Assembly: GCF_018332655.1 (NCBI RefSeq)
Contig: NZ_BOQL01000014.1
Location: 124,001 to 188,000 of the forward strand
Reading direction: 5' to 3'
From: Actinoplanes auranticolor
Lineage (GTDB): Bacteria; Actinomycetota; Actinomycetes; Mycobacteriales; Micromonosporaceae
DNA length: 64,000 nt
The position numbers and the translations under genes are program-made. Numbering within the stretch: position 1 is the first letter of the stretch; every line of letters begins with the position of its first letter. The notes beneath the pieces were generated by a model. The model did not search any database and was not told where the DNA came from. It saw only the letters and a list, made by a program, of their open reading frames with translations. Below, piece by piece: positions 34,535 through 44,527 of the stretch.

Positions 34535-36896
34535 GTGGGCGTACCGCGGATCGAGGCCGCGTCCCGGGCCCTGGCCCGGCCCACCCACCGGGTGGGCGCG
34601 GCACTGCTCGCGGTCGTGTTGCTGCTGTTCGTCGCGGTGGCGGCGCAGCAGTCCGTGCAGCCGCCCGGGGCGCGGGCCGTCGATGCCCCGGCCGCCGAGT
34701 TCAGCGCCGGACGCGCGTTCCAGCAGGTCCAGGCGATCGGCACGCAGCCGCACGTGGCGGGCAGCGCGCCCGCCGACGCGGTCCGCGAGCGTCTCCTGAC
34801 CACCCTGCGCGGCCTGGGCCTGAGCCCCGAGGTGCAGGACACGGTGTCGGTGCAGGGCGGCGAGTTGTCGGCGAGCGCCGGCGGCAGCGGCCTGGCCCGG
34901 GTCCGCAACGTGGTGACCCTGCTGCCCGGCACAGCGTCGACCGGCCGGATCTTCCTGGTCGCGCACTACGACTCGGCCCAGGTCTCACCCGGCGGCAACG
35001 ACGACGGGGCGGGCACCGCCGCGATCCTCGAGATTGCCCGGGCGCTGGCGGCCGGACCGCGGCTGCGCAACGACGTCGTGCTCGTGCTCACGGACGCCGA
35101 GGAGGCCTGCCTGTGCGGGGCGAAGGCGTTCGTGGATCAGCATCCGCTGGCCCGTGACGGTGGCGTCGTGCTCAACCTGGAGGCCCGCGGCAGCACCGGA
35201 CCGGCGATCATGTTCGAGACCGCGACGGACAACGCGGGCCTGACCGGGGTGTACGCCGAGGCGCCGCGGCCGGTGGGCACCTCGTTCGCGGTCGAGGTCT
35301 ATCGGCTGCTGCCCAACGACACCGACTTCACCCCGTTCCTCGATGCGGGCTTCACCGGCTTCAACAGCGCGTACATCGACGGCTCGGCGGTCTATCACGC
35401 GCCGACCGACACCCCGGCGACGATGGACCGGGACAGCCTGCAGCACCTCGGCGCGAACACCCTGGCGCTGACCCGCGAGCTCGGTGGCCGCGAGCTGCCC
35501 GCGCTGCGTTCCGACGGCGACGCGGTGTATTTCCCGGTGCCCGGCGGGCTGGCGGTCTACCCCGGTTCGCTGACCTGGCCGCTGGCCGCGCTGGCGTTGC
35601 TGGCCGTGCTGGCGCTGGCCTGGCTGGCCCGGCGTCGCGGGCTGGCCACCGGGGCCCGGCTGGCGGGCGGCTTCGGGCTGGCCCTGGTGCCGCTCGTCGC
35701 GGCCCCGGTGGCGGCCCAGCTCCTGTGGGCAATGTTGAAAGTCATCCGGCCGGGGTACGCCGCTCAGCTCATCGACCCGTACCGGCCGTTCTGGTACAGG
35801 CTGGCGATCCTGGCGCTGACCGCGACGATCGTGTTCGCCTGGTACGCCCTGCTACGCCGCCGGATGAGCCCGGCGGCGCTGGCCGTCGGTGGCCTGGGCT
35901 GGCTGGCGGTGCTCGGCCTCGCGCTGGCCGCCTTCGCTCCCGGCGGCTCCTACCTCGCGGCCCTTCCCGCCCTGGCCGGTGCGCTCGCGGGCATCGTCGC
36001 GGTGCTGCTGCGCGGCTGGTGGTCGGTGCTGGCGGTGACGGTGGGCGCGGCCGTCGCAGTCGTGGTGCTGCTGCCCACGGTGGTCATGTTCTTCCCGGCC
36101 CTGGGCCTGGCGCTCGGCGCTGCCAGCGCATTCTTCGCGACGCTGCTGGCCCTGGCCACGCTGCCGATCGTCGATCTGCTGCATCCGGAGGCCGGGGGCC
36201 AGCGCGGGATGGTGGCGCTGCGGGCCCGGCGGCTCGGGGGCCTGCCGACGCTGGTGGCGGCGCTCACCGCCGTCGCCTGCGTCGGCCGTGGACCGCTTCG
36301 ACCGGGCCCACCCCTCCCCCACCCACCTGATGTACGCCCTGGACACGGACACCGGCCAGGCGCGCTGGCTGAGCCAGGAGAGCAGGCCGCAGGAGTGGAC
36401 AGGTCAGTACGTCACGGACGAGCCGGCGCCGGTCATCGAGACCTTGCCGGCGTTCGGCCCGGAGGAGGTGTTGAGCGGACCCGCCCAGCCCGCGCAACTG
36501 CCGGCCCCGACCCTGACCCCGTCGGCCAACACGACGACCGGGGGCCTGCGCACCGTGGCCTTCCGGCTGACCCCGCAACGAGCGGTACGCCTGATCACCG
36601 TGCACGTCAACGCCGAGGCGACGGTCAGCGCGGCCACGGTCTCCGGCCGTCCGGTGCCCACGGACAAGAAGGCCGGCGGACCGTGGGGCTTCGGCTTCGT
36701 CTTCCATGCGCCCCCGCCGGAGGGCATCGAGGTGAGGCTCACCGTCCCCGCGGGGACCCCGCTGCGCCTGCGCGTGATGGACGCCAGCGACGGGCTGTCC
36801 GCCCTGCCCGGCTTCCGGCCCCGGCCGGCGGATGTCGGCATCGTGGGGTCACACAGCTCGGAGATGCTCGCGGTGGCGCACACCTTCACGCTGTGA
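34535..36896 (+). pseudogene. M28-family membrane aminopeptidase, interrupted by a frameshift
   Basis: Starts at GTG 34535 with AAGGAGG five bases upstream. N-terminal membrane helix, then a zinc aminopeptidase domain: HYDSAQVSPGGNDDGAGTAA (metal His and Asp), TDAEEACLCGAKAF (Glu), LPNDTDFTPFLDAGF, GSAVYHAPTDTP. Five or more membrane helices follow. At about 36275-36290 the frame breaks: upstream frame (phase 2) turns into Arg/Pro-rich nonsense to 36943, while the family-like C-terminus (VDRFDRAHPSPTHLMYALD to the TGA at 36896) is in phase 0. One extra base or loss of two is needed to join them. Could be a sequencing error or a real mutation. Confidence 0.85.
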
Positions 36897-36899
36897 CGG

Positions 36900-37184
36900 C
36901 TAGCGTCCGCGCCGGCCCTTGCCCTGGGCCGACTCGAACTTGAAGTGCACGAAGAGCCGTCCCCAGTTGTCGCCGTCCTTCTCGACCCGGTGGTAGAGCT
37001 GCTTGATCTCCTTCTGGTCCAGGAATCGGATCACCTTCTTCTTGAGGGCGCCCGAGCCCTTGCCCGGGATGATCTCGACGAGCGTGGCCTTCTTCTGGAT
37101 GGCCTCGTCGATGACGTCGCGCAGCGCCTTGTCGATCTGGGTGCCCTTGTTGAAGATGTCGTGCAGGTCCAGCTTGATCTTCAC
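36900..37184 (-). CDS. Smr-domain protein
   Basis: 94 residues with the small MutS-related fold: LDLHDIFNKGTQIDKALRDVI (LDLH motif), VEIIPGKGSGALKKKVI (GKGSG motif, the HGxG/KGxG loop), and F/V strands. Nicking endonuclease or RNA-binding activity is known for Smr domains; the basic C-terminal tail (QGKGRRGR) fits nucleic-acid contact. ATGA overlap with the TPR gene upstream. Confidence 0.85.
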   Translation of the reverse strand: MKIKLDLHDIFNKGTQIDKALRDVIDEAIQKKATLVEIIPGKGSGALKKKVIRFLDQKEIKQLYHRVEKDGDNWGRLFVHFKFESAQGKGRRGR

Positions 37185-37567
37185 GTCTGCGTTCCCCGTC
37201 CCTCGTCGTTCTTGCCCAGCCAGGTCTCGACCCGCCGCAGCGCCTCGGTGTAGTCACCGTGATTCTTCATCGCCGCGGCCAGCCGCAGGTGCGGCAGGGC
37301 CTCACGGAAGCGGCCGGCCCTTTCGAGGGTCCGGCCGAGGACGTGGTGTGCGTAGTGATCGGAAGGATCATGTTCGATCAGCGTTCTCAGCTGCGCCTCC
37401 GCTCCGCCCAGCTGCGCCGAGTTGAAGTAGGCGCGGGCCAGCAGCTGGCGGACCGCGGTGTTGTGCGGCTCGGCCTCGACGATCGGTTCCAGCAGCCGGG
37501 CTGCCCCGAGAGGGTCGCCGGACTCGAAGAAGAATGTGGCCCTGCGGTACTCCTCGAGAAGATCCAC
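37181..37567 (-). CDS. Tetratricopeptide-repeat protein
   Basis: 128 residues from GTG 37567 (GGGAG upstream; GTG 37582 is possible). Three TPR helices pairs: ATFFFESGDPLGAARLLEPIV, LARAYFNSAQLGGAEAQL, HHVLGRTLERAGRFREAL (each 21 residues or less quoted in part). Protein-interaction scaffold; partner not known, but translational overlap with the Smr gene suggests they act together. Confidence 0.85.
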   Translation of the reverse strand: MDLLEEYRRATFFFESGDPLGAARLLEPIVEAEPHNTAVRQLLARAYFNSAQLGGAEAQLRTLIEHDPSDHYAHHVLGRTLERAGRFREALPHLRLAAAMKNHGDYTEALRRVETWLGKNDEGRGTQT

Positions 37568-37744
37568 GACCCCGCTCCCCACGCTCGCGCACCAGCGACT
37601 GATTTTTCCCGCGGCGGAAAACCCAGGCAAAACCGCACCTGAGACAACGCTGGCACAACAACTGCCGAACGGCGAGTGTTCCAGTGGCCCAAGCTTCCCG
37701 ACATTTCCCCCCATTCAGCAACCCTCGCGGCACAGAATGCCGGG

Positions 37745-39910
37745 GTGGGGGACTTCCCGCTCCATCTCGTCCAGGCGCCGCGACGTCACCGGTACGCGCG
37801 CGCCAAAGCGCTGCTGATCGGGCTCCTCACGCTGGCCATGTGCCTGTTGCTGGCCGGCGCGACAGCACGGCCCGAACTGCGCTCGGCGGCCTTCGCGATC
37901 CCCGGCATGACCGCGATAGGCTCCCCGCCCACCGGTCGCTCCTGGGCCCCGGCACCCCGGGACACCGGCGGTCTGCGCAGTCTGGCCACTGCCGGCCGGG
38001 GTGAGTTCGCCCTGCACACGGCGGCCGGGGACGTCACCTTCCTGCCCGGGGTGAACCTGGGCAGCACCACGCCGGGGCATCAGCCCGGTGAGCTGTCGGT
38101 GAGCACCGGGCAGTACCGGACCTGGTTCGCGGCGATGACGTGGCTGGGCCTGCGCGTGGTGCGGATCTACACGATCCACCCGCCGTCCTTCTACACCGAG
38201 CTGGCCGCCCACAACCGGGCGAACCCGGACCAGCCGCTCTATCTCATGCAGGGCGTCTATCCGCCCGACGAGTCGTACGCCGAGAAGAACAACCTCTTCG
38301 ACCGGGCCGTCACGACCGCGTTCCAGCGGGAGATCAGGGACGCCGACCGTGCGGTACGGGGCCGGCTCACGCGTACGCCGCAGCCGGGCCGGGCCGACGG
38401 CACCTGGACCGCCGACGTGACCCCGTGGCTGGCCGGCTGGATCATCGGCGCCGAGCTGGACCCCGTCGCGACCGCCCGTTCCGACGCCCGCAACGCCGCC
38501 GCTCCCCCGGTGCGTGGCCGCTACATCCGGAGCGCACCGCGGGCGACGCCGACCGAGCGCTGGCTGGCCGCCCGGCTCAACGAGCTGGCGACCCTGCAGG
38601 CGGCGGCCGGGCTGAGCCAGCCGCTCGCCTTCGTCAACTGGCCGACCACCGACCCGCTACGCCATCCCCAGGAGCCGCTACCGGAGGAGGATCTGGCCCA
38701 GCTGGACGCGAACCACGTGGTGGCGACCGCGAACTGGCCGGCCGGGACCTTCGCCGGCTACCACGCCTACCCGTACTACCCCGACTTCCAGCGGCACGAG
38801 CCCGCGCTGCTGGCCCACCGGTACGCGGGCCGCGCCGACCCGTACGCGGGTTATGTCGCCGCCCTGAAGCGGCACCACGGTGACCTGCCGACGCTAATCA
38901 CCGAGTTCGGGGTGCCGTCGTCTCTCGGGTCGGCGCACAACGGCCCGCTCGGGCGCAGCCAGGGCGACCACAGCGAGCGCGAGGCCCTGCGGATCGACGC
39001 GGAGCTGCTGCGGCTGATCCGCGACGAGGGCCTGGCGGGCGGTTTCCTCTTCGCCTGGGTGGACGAGTGGTTCAAGATCTCCTGGAACACCCGGCTGCAT
39101 CAGGACCCCGAGCGCCGCCAGCTCTGGCACGACCCGCTCACCAACGAGCAGCACTTCGGCCTGATCGCGATGGACGCGACCGGCTCTCCGGAGGCGGGCA
39201 CCGATTATCTGCTGGACGACGAGAACGGCTGGCCGGCGCGGCGGGTCACGGCGCGGGTCGACGAGGCGTACCTGCGGTTGCGGGTCGGGCTCGGCAACCC
39301 CGTACCGAGCACGCTGACGCTCGGGTTCGACGTGCTGCCCGGGCTGACCGGCGAGCCCGCTCCCGGCACCGCGAACCGCAGCGCCGACGCCGCGTTCTTC
39401 CTGGACCTGGTGGCCCGGACGGGCCAGGCGTACCTGCGCCGGCAGCTGGACCCGCTGCCGCTGGACATCAAGATCCCGGTCGCGGCCCGCGGACCGGCGG
39501 CCATCGGCTGGCAGCGTTTCGAGCTGATCGTGAACCGGGCGCGGACCGTCCCGGGCACCGGGCAGAAGCTGCCGGCCGAGCTGCAGAACGCGGGCGTGCT
39601 GCGGTACGGCAGCCCGGACACGGACAGCCGGGCCCTGTGGGAGCGCGACGGCGACGATCTCGTGGTGCGGGTGCCCTGGGCGATGCTGGGTTTCGCGGAC
39701 CCGTCCCGGCACATGGTCGGCGTACCGGCCGGGCGCAAGCTGACCCTGCAGGCCGCGCCGGGCGTGGGTGTCACCGTGTCGGCGACCGGCACCGACCAGA
39801 CGACCGGGCACGCGACCTGGGTGAACTGGAGCCGGCCGTACTACACCGAGCGGCTCAAGCAGGGCGCCGAGCAGTTCCGCGACGCCGCGCTGGAGACCGC
39901 GGGCCCCTGA
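37745..39910 (+). CDS. Secreted TIM-barrel-like glycoside-hydrolase-type protein
   Basis: 721 residues from GTG 37745 (GTG 37676 adds 23 residues). Basic N-terminus and one membrane/signal segment (ALLIGLLTLAMCLLLAGA), then an extracytoplasmic region. It begins as a carbohydrate-enzyme-like barrel: LPGVNLGSTTPGHQ, WLGLRVVRIYTIHPPSFY, TLITEFGVPSS (Glu of the EFG type), GGFLFAWVDEWFK. A second beta-rich domain follows (LRLRVGLGNPVPSTLTLGFD). I recognise the fold type but not the GH family or substrate; catalytic acid/base pair not assigned. Confidence 0.72.
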   Translation: MGDFPLHLVQAPRRHRYARAKALLIGLLTLAMCLLLAGATARPELRSAAFAIPGMTAIGSPPTGRSWAPAPRDTGGLRSLATAGRGEFALHTAAGDVTFLPGVNLGSTTPGHQPGELSVSTGQYRTWFAAMTWLGLRVVRIYTIHPPSFYTELAAHNRANPDQPLYLMQGVYPPDESYAEKNNLFDRAVTTAFQREIRDADRAVRGRLTRTPQPGRADGTWTADVTPWLAGWIIGAELDPVATARSDARNAAAPPVRGRYIRSAPRATPTERWLAARLNELATLQAAAGLSQPLAFVNWPTTDPLRHPQEPLPEEDLAQLDANHVVATANWPAGTFAGYHAYPYYPDFQRHEPALLAHRYAGRADPYAGYVAALKRHHGDLPTLITEFGVPSSLGSAHNGPLGRSQGDHSEREALRIDAELLRLIRDEGLAGGFLFAWVDEWFKISWNTRLHQDPERRQLWHDPLTNEQHFGLIAMDATGSPEAGTDYLLDDENGWPARRVTARVDEAYLRLRVGLGNPVPSTLTLGFDVLPGLTGEPAPGTANRSADAAFFLDLVARTGQAYLRRQLDPLPLDIKIPVAARGPAAIGWQRFELIVNRARTVPGTGQKLPAELQNAGVLRYGSPDTDSRALWERDGDDLVVRVPWAMLGFADPSRHMVGVPAGRKLTLQAAPGVGVTVSATGTDQTTGHATWVNWSRPYYTERLKQGAEQFRDAALETAGP

Positions 39911-39916
39911 CGCGGG

Positions 39917-41560
39917 TCAGGACCGGCGGACGAGCCTGGCGGCCAGTCCCCCGCCCAGCAGCAGGGTGCCGAGGGCGATGAGGGCGATCGGGCTGAGCCC
40001 GGCGACCGGCAGGCCGGCGCCCGACCCGGGCAGGACCGACACGCTCATCCGGCGCGGTTGCCGGGTGTCCGCGGGCAGCGGCGCCGCGGCCGTGGGCGTG
40101 GCCGTGACGAACTCGCTGACGGTGAGGCCGTCCCCGGTGCGGACGACCACGGCGACGTCGTACTCCCGGTCGTTGCGCAGGCCGGTCAGCTCACAGCCGT
40201 CGGCGGTGGCGACGGTCAGCGTGCAACCGGACTCGTAGCCGGCGGTCGTCGCCCAGAAGTAGGCGAACTCCCCGGAGCCCAGGTCGGCCGGCGGCTGCCA
40301 GTCGACCCGCAGACCACCGTCGAGGGCGCGCACCCGGATGCCGGTCGCGGTCCCGGGCGGCCGGGGCAGACCCGCCACCGGTACGGGCACAGCACTCGCG
40401 ACCGTCCGGCCCGTACCCAGCTGCCCGTCGGCACCGGCGCCCCAGCAGTACGCGTACCCCCGGGTGTCGAAAGCGCAGCTGTGGTCCGCGCCGGCGTCCA
40501 GATCGCGCAGCGCGGGCCCGGCGGTGCCGACCGGCACCGCCCGGGCCACCGAGCGGCCGCTGCCCAGCCGCCCGTCGGCCGCGGCGCCCCAGCAGAAGGC
40601 CCGGCCGGCCCGGTCCAGCCCGCAGGTGTATTCGCCGCCCGCGCTGATCTCGCCGAGCGCGGCGGCCAGGTCGACGTCGACCGGCTCGGGCTTCGCCTTG
40701 CGGGTCCCGGACCCGAGGGCCCGGGTGCCCCAGCAGGAGGCCCGCCCCTCGACCGTGAGCGCGCAGGCCTGCGTCCCGCCGACCGTGACCTCACGGATCC
40801 GGCCCCGCATCGGCCCGTCCGCCCCGACGGCCACCGGCTCGTCGCGGTCACCGCGACCGTCGGTCCCGAGCTGGCCGTAGGCGTCCGAGCCCCAGCAGTA
40901 CGCGGCACCGGCGGCAGTCACGGCACAGGTGGTGTCGCTGCCCGCGGCGATGTCGACGACCGGGCCCCGCATACCGCTGCCCGCGCCGACCCGCACCGGC
41001 ACCGCCGACCCGCGCAGCCCCGGTACGCCGAGCTGGCCGTGCGAGCCGTCGCCCCAGCACCAGGCGCCGCCCTCGTCGTCCACGGCACAGGTGTGCTGCG
41101 CGCCTGTGGTGATCTCCACCAGGTTCCGCCCGGCCGGTCCGGTCACCGCCACGGGGGCGTCCCGGTCGGTCCGCGCGCCGTCGCCGAGCTGTCCGGCGGA
41201 GTCGTCGCCCCAGCAGTGCGCGGCGCCGCGGACGTCGATCGCGCAGGTGTGCGCCTTGCCGGCGTCGACCGCGACGGCTTTGTGCAGGGCGAGCACCGCC
41301 TGCCCGGCGGGGTGCGCGGCCGGCCCGTCACCCAGTTGCCCCGACGAGTCGTCGCCCCAGCAGTAGAGCTCGCCGAGGCTGGTCAGGGCGCACGAGTGGG
41401 CGCCGCCCGCGGTGATCGTGGCCGTGCCCGGACCGGCGATCCGGATCGTGTCGGCGTTGATGCCGGGCGGGTACGGCCCCTGCGAGGACGCCGCCGGGGC
41501 CACCGGCAGCACGATGAGGGCGAGCGCCGCGAGGGCACCACCGAGACGACCCAGTCGCAA
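39917..41560 (-). CDS. Secreted RCC1-repeat protein with a fibronectin-like domain and sortase-like tail
   Basis: 547 residues from TTG 41560, supported by GGAGGAA upstream. Signal peptide (GGALAALALIVLPVAPAASS). Seven RCC1-type repeats follow, each with WGDDSSGQLGDG or a variant plus a C..W cysteine pair, giving a beta-propeller. A fibronectin III-like domain comes next (GIRVRALDGGLRVDWQPP ... YDVAVVVRTGDG). The C-terminus is LPVAGLSPIALIALGTLLLG plus RLVRRS, a cell-wall sorting arrangement with A in place of T in LPxTG. Surface protein, ligand unknown. Confidence 0.85.
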   Translation of the reverse strand: MRLGRLGGALAALALIVLPVAPAASSQGPYPPGINADTIRIAGPGTATITAGGAHSCALTSLGELYCWGDDSSGQLGDGPAAHPAGQAVLALHKAVAVDAGKAHTCAIDVRGAAHCWGDDSAGQLGDGARTDRDAPVAVTGPAGRNLVEITTGAQHTCAVDDEGGAWCWGDGSHGQLGVPGLRGSAVPVRVGAGSGMRGPVVDIAAGSDTTCAVTAAGAAYCWGSDAYGQLGTDGRGDRDEPVAVGADGPMRGRIREVTVGGTQACALTVEGRASCWGTRALGSGTRKAKPEPVDVDLAAALGEISAGGEYTCGLDRAGRAFCWGAAADGRLGSGRSVARAVPVGTAGPALRDLDAGADHSCAFDTRGYAYCWGAGADGQLGTGRTVASAVPVPVAGLPRPPGTATGIRVRALDGGLRVDWQPPADLGSGEFAYFWATTAGYESGCTLTVATADGCELTGLRNDREYDVAVVVRTGDGLTVSEFVTATPTAAAPLPADTRQPRRMSVSVLPGSGAGLPVAGLSPIALIALGTLLLGGGLAARLVRRS

Positions 41561-41746
41561 CCGTTCCTCCGCTCTCTCTCGCCGGCACAACGCGGGACAT
41601 TATGCGGAGTTTTAAGGTTTTAGTCCGTTTCCGACACGCTCCGGCCGGTGCTGCATGAAAACCAAGGTCAGCCCGTGTCCCGGACACACAGGTGCTACAC
41701 AGGAAGCGGAAAGGCAGCGCAAAGCGTGGCCCGCGACAGTGGGGAC

Positions 41747-42484
41747 ATGACGATGGCGAACGCGGACAGCAGCACGGAGCTCCGGCGCCCCGACGGCGGC
41801 CCGGTCCGGGTGCTCGTGGTCGACGACGAGCCCACGCTGGCCGAGCTGCTCTCCATGGCCCTGCGCTACGAGGGCTGGGACGTGCGCAGCGCCGGCGACG
41901 GGCAGACCGCCGTCCGGACCGCCCGCGACTTCCGCCCGGACGCCGTCGTGCTCGACATGATGCTGCCCGACATCGACGGCCTCGAGGTCCTGCGCCGGCT
42001 GCGCGGCGAGTCGCCCGAGGTGCCGGTGCTGTTCCTGACCGCGAAGGACTCGGTCGAGGACCGGATCACCGGCCTGACCGCCGGCGGCGACGACTACGTC
42101 ACCAAGCCGTTCAGCCTGGAGGAGGTCGTGGCCCGGCTGCGCGGCCTGATGCGCCGGATGGGCCACTCCCCGATGCGGACGGACTCCGAGCTCATCGTCG
42201 GTGACCTGAGCCTGGACGAGGACAGCCACGAGGTGCGCCGCGGGGGCGACCTCGTGACGCTGACGGCCACGGAGTTCGAGCTGCTGCGGTACCTGATGCG
42301 CAACCCGCGCCGGGTGCTGAGCAAGAGCCAGATCCTGGACCGGGTGTGGAACTACGACTTCGGCGGCCAGGCCAACGTGGTGGAGCTGTACATCTCGTAC
42401 CTGCGCAAGAAGATCGATGTCGGCCGCAACCCGATGATCCACACCATGCGCGGAAGCGGTTATGTCCTCAAGCCCGCCGACTGA
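41747..42484 (+). CDS. OmpR-family response regulator
   Basis: 245 residues (ATG 41747). Receiver: VVDDEPTLAELL, VVLDMMLPDIDG (phospho-Asp), LTAKDS, VTKPFSLEEV (Lys). Winged-helix output: VTLTATEFELLRYLMRNP, ILDRVWNYDF, NVVELYISYLRKK, IHTMRGSGYVL. Overlaps the kinase gene by 23 bases. Target genes unknown; the DAHP-synthase and glycan genes are not obviously linked. Confidence 0.95.
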   Translation: MTMANADSSTELRRPDGGPVRVLVVDDEPTLAELLSMALRYEGWDVRSAGDGQTAVRTARDFRPDAVVLDMMLPDIDGLEVLRRLRGESPEVPVLFLTAKDSVEDRITGLTAGGDDYVTKPFSLEEVVARLRGLMRRMGHSPMRTDSELIVGDLSLDEDSHEVRRGGDLVTLTATEFELLRYLMRNPRRVLSKSQILDRVWNYDFGGQANVVELYISYLRKKIDVGRNPMIHTMRGSGYVLKPAD

Positions 42485-44000
42485 GGCCCGCCCGGCGCGA
42501 TGGAACCCGGCCGGCTGGCCGCTGCGCACCCGGCTGGTCGCCATCATGATCGCCCTGTTGGTGCTGCTGGGCCTGGTCGTCGGGGGCACCGCGGAGATCT
42601 ACCTGCACAAGTCGCTGTACCAGCAGCTCGACGCGAAGGTCCTCGAGACGAACGTCCGCAACCGCTGGGACGGCCGCGGTCCCCTTCCCCTCGGCGACAG
42701 GCCACCCCCGGGCTCCCAGACCAACTGGATCGTGACGCGTCTGGACAGCATCGGCGCGGTCACCAGCGGCGGCATCGTCGCCATCGACACGGACGCGGAC
42801 GGCGTCTACGTGGCCTACTACAAGAAGCTGGCCGATCCGACCGTCGCGCGGCTCGCGTCGGTGGCGCCGGACAACACCCCGAGAGACCTCAACCTCGGCG
42901 CCGACCTCGGCGACTACCGCGTCGTGTCGGCGCTGAACGAGCGCGGCGGCGTCAGCATCACCGCACTGCCGCTGGACTCCACCCGGGCCACGCTGCTCCA
43001 GGCCGCGCTGGTCACCGGCGGCGCCGTGCTGGCTGCCCTGCTCATCGCCGGCTGGGCCGGGGCGTTCATCGTCCGCCGTACCCTCCAGCCGTTGTCCCGG
43101 GTGGCCGCCACCGCGACCCGGGTCTCGGAGCTGGAGCTGGACCGGGGTGAGGTCGAGCTCGCCCAGCGCGTGCCCGCCTCGGACACCGACCCGCGCACCG
43201 AGGTGGGCCAGGTCGGCTCGGCGCTGAACCGGCTGCTCGACCACGTCGGCAGCGCACTCGAGGCGCGGCACGCCAGCGAGATGCAGGTCCGGCAGTTCGT
43301 CGCCGACGCCAGCCACGAGCTGCGTACCCCGCTCGCCGCGATCCGGGGCTACGCCGAGCTCAGCCGCCGCAGCCGCCGGCCGGTCCCGGAGGAGATCGGC
43401 CACGTGCTGCGCCGCGTCGAGTCCGAGGCCGAGCGGATGACCGCGCTGGTCGAGGACCTGCTGCTGCTCGCCCGCCTGGACGCCGGCCGGCCGCTGGCCC
43501 AGGACCCGGTCGATCTGACCGTGCTGGTGGTGGACGCGGTGAGCGACGCGCACGCGGCCGGTCCCGGGCACGACTGGCAGCTCGACCTGCCCGCGGAGCC
43601 GGTGACGGTCACCGGTGACGCCCAGCGGCTGCATCAGGTGCTGGGGAACCTGCTGGCCAACGCCCGGACGCACACCCCGGAAGGCACGACCGTGACGGTC
43701 GGGGTGGGTGAGGCCGGGGGCGCCGCGGTGCTGACCGTGACCGACGCCGGGCCCGGCATCCCGGTGGAGTTGCAGCCGCACATCTTCGAGCGGTTCGCGC
43801 GCGGGGACAGTTCCCGGTCGCGGGCGGCGGGCAGCACGGGCCTGGGGCTGTCGATCGTGTACGCGGTGGTCACCGCACACGGCGGCACGGTCTCGATGCA
43901 CAGCGTGCCGGGCCGGACCGAGTTCACCGTGCGGCTGCCGATGACGGCAGCACCCGCCCCGCCACCTACCCCGGGTGTCCCCGTCGCAGCCCGTCCATGA
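42462..44000 (+). CDS. Two-component sensor histidine kinase
   Basis: 512 residues. First membrane helix RLVAIMIALLVLLGLVVGG, extracytoplasmic sensor of about 150 residues, second helix (VLAALLIAGWAGAFIV), HAMP, DHp with ASHELRTPLAAIRGYAEL (phospho-His) and ATPase boxes NLLANARTHT, DAGPGIP, GSTGLGLSIVYAVV. Partner of the OmpR-type regulator encoded just before it. Its 3' end overlaps a convergent hypothetical gene by 35 bases. Confidence 0.95.
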   Translation: MSSSPPTEARPARWNPAGWPLRTRLVAIMIALLVLLGLVVGGTAEIYLHKSLYQQLDAKVLETNVRNRWDGRGPLPLGDRPPPGSQTNWIVTRLDSIGAVTSGGIVAIDTDADGVYVAYYKKLADPTVARLASVAPDNTPRDLNLGADLGDYRVVSALNERGGVSITALPLDSTRATLLQAALVTGGAVLAALLIAGWAGAFIVRRTLQPLSRVAATATRVSELELDRGEVELAQRVPASDTDPRTEVGQVGSALNRLLDHVGSALEARHASEMQVRQFVADASHELRTPLAAIRGYAELSRRSRRPVPEEIGHVLRRVESEAERMTALVEDLLLLARLDAGRPLAQDPVDLTVLVVDAVSDAHAAGPGHDWQLDLPAEPVTVTGDAQRLHQVLGNLLANARTHTPEGTTVTVGVGEAGGAAVLTVTDAGPGIPVELQPHIFERFARGDSSRSRAAGSTGLGLSIVYAVVTAHGGTVSMHSVPGRTEFTVRLPMTAAPAPPPTPGVPVAARP

Positions 44001-44376
44001 GCACGTCGCGCAGGTCCTCCAGCAGTGCACCGGCGGCCTCGCCGTCGGTGACGTGCAGCTCCAGCGGGACCGACTCGCGGTCGCGGCCCACGATCACGTC
44101 CAGCGCGCACAGCGCCCGCCCGGCCAGCTCGCTCGTCACGTCCGGGCACGCGGCGGCCAGCAGCCGGTCGTCGAGCCAGGGCCGGGTCGCCGCGCCGGGC
44201 AGCCCGGCCGCGATCGCGGCGATCGCGGTCAGCGCCTGCGTCGGTGGTATCTCACCCAGCAGGACGGACGGCGTCTCCCAGACCCGGAGCACGACCGCTG
44301 CCACGGCCTGTCTGCGCCGTGCCGGCGGAAGCTCGGCCAGGCCGTCCAGCAGGTACGGCGCGCTCGCGTTGTTCAT
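43966..44376 (-). CDS. Hypothetical helical protein
   Basis: 136 residues, not recognised. Mostly alpha-helical with Ala-rich stretches (ALTAIAAIAAGLPG, ELAGRALCALDVIVGRD) and a C-terminal EDLRDVLMDGLRRG. No motifs. It is a convergent overlap with the kinase, and its start is 73 bases before the -10 box of the leader, so it is divergent from that. Confidence 0.55.
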   Translation of the reverse strand: MNNASAPYLLDGLAELPPARRRQAVAAVVLRVWETPSVLLGEIPPTQALTAIAAIAAGLPGAATRPWLDDRLLAAACPDVTSELAGRALCALDVIVGRDRESVPLELHVTDGEAAGALLEDLRDVLMDGLRRGHPG

Positions 44377-44449
44377 GTGCTCAATCGCAGCACAGCAACT
44401 TGCACGTGCCCATACCCCGGCTGACGGACACCCGGACGCCGCGATGAGC

Positions 44450-44461
44450 TAAGCTCACCGC
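44450..44461 (+). promoter_or_regulatory. -10 box of a leaderless transcript
   Basis: TAAGCT (44450-44455) matches the actinobacterial TANNNT -10; the GTG start of the leader peptide is at 44462, seven bases past the -10, as expected of a leaderless mRNA. No clear -35 box. Confidence 0.5.
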
Positions 44462-44527
44462 GTGTCCTGGACGTATCAGTGGTTTACGAGGCCGGCTCCC
44501 GCCGGTGCCTCAGCCATGATCCCATGA
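44462..44527 (+). CDS. Aromatic leader peptide of an attenuator
   Basis: 21-codon frame GTG (44462) to TGA (44525-44527). It begins VSWTYQWFTRPAPAG; residues 3, 5, 7 and 8 are Trp, Tyr, Trp, Phe, i.e. four aromatics in six codons, and they end at 44485, three bases before a hairpin starts. Placement before the DAHP synthase gene and before a terminator hairpin marks it as a regulatory leader peptide, not a functional protein. Not expected by chance: such an aromatic density is rare in GC-rich DNA where Trp/Tyr/Phe codons are scarce. Confidence 0.75.
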   Translation: MSWTYQWFTRPAPAGASAMIP

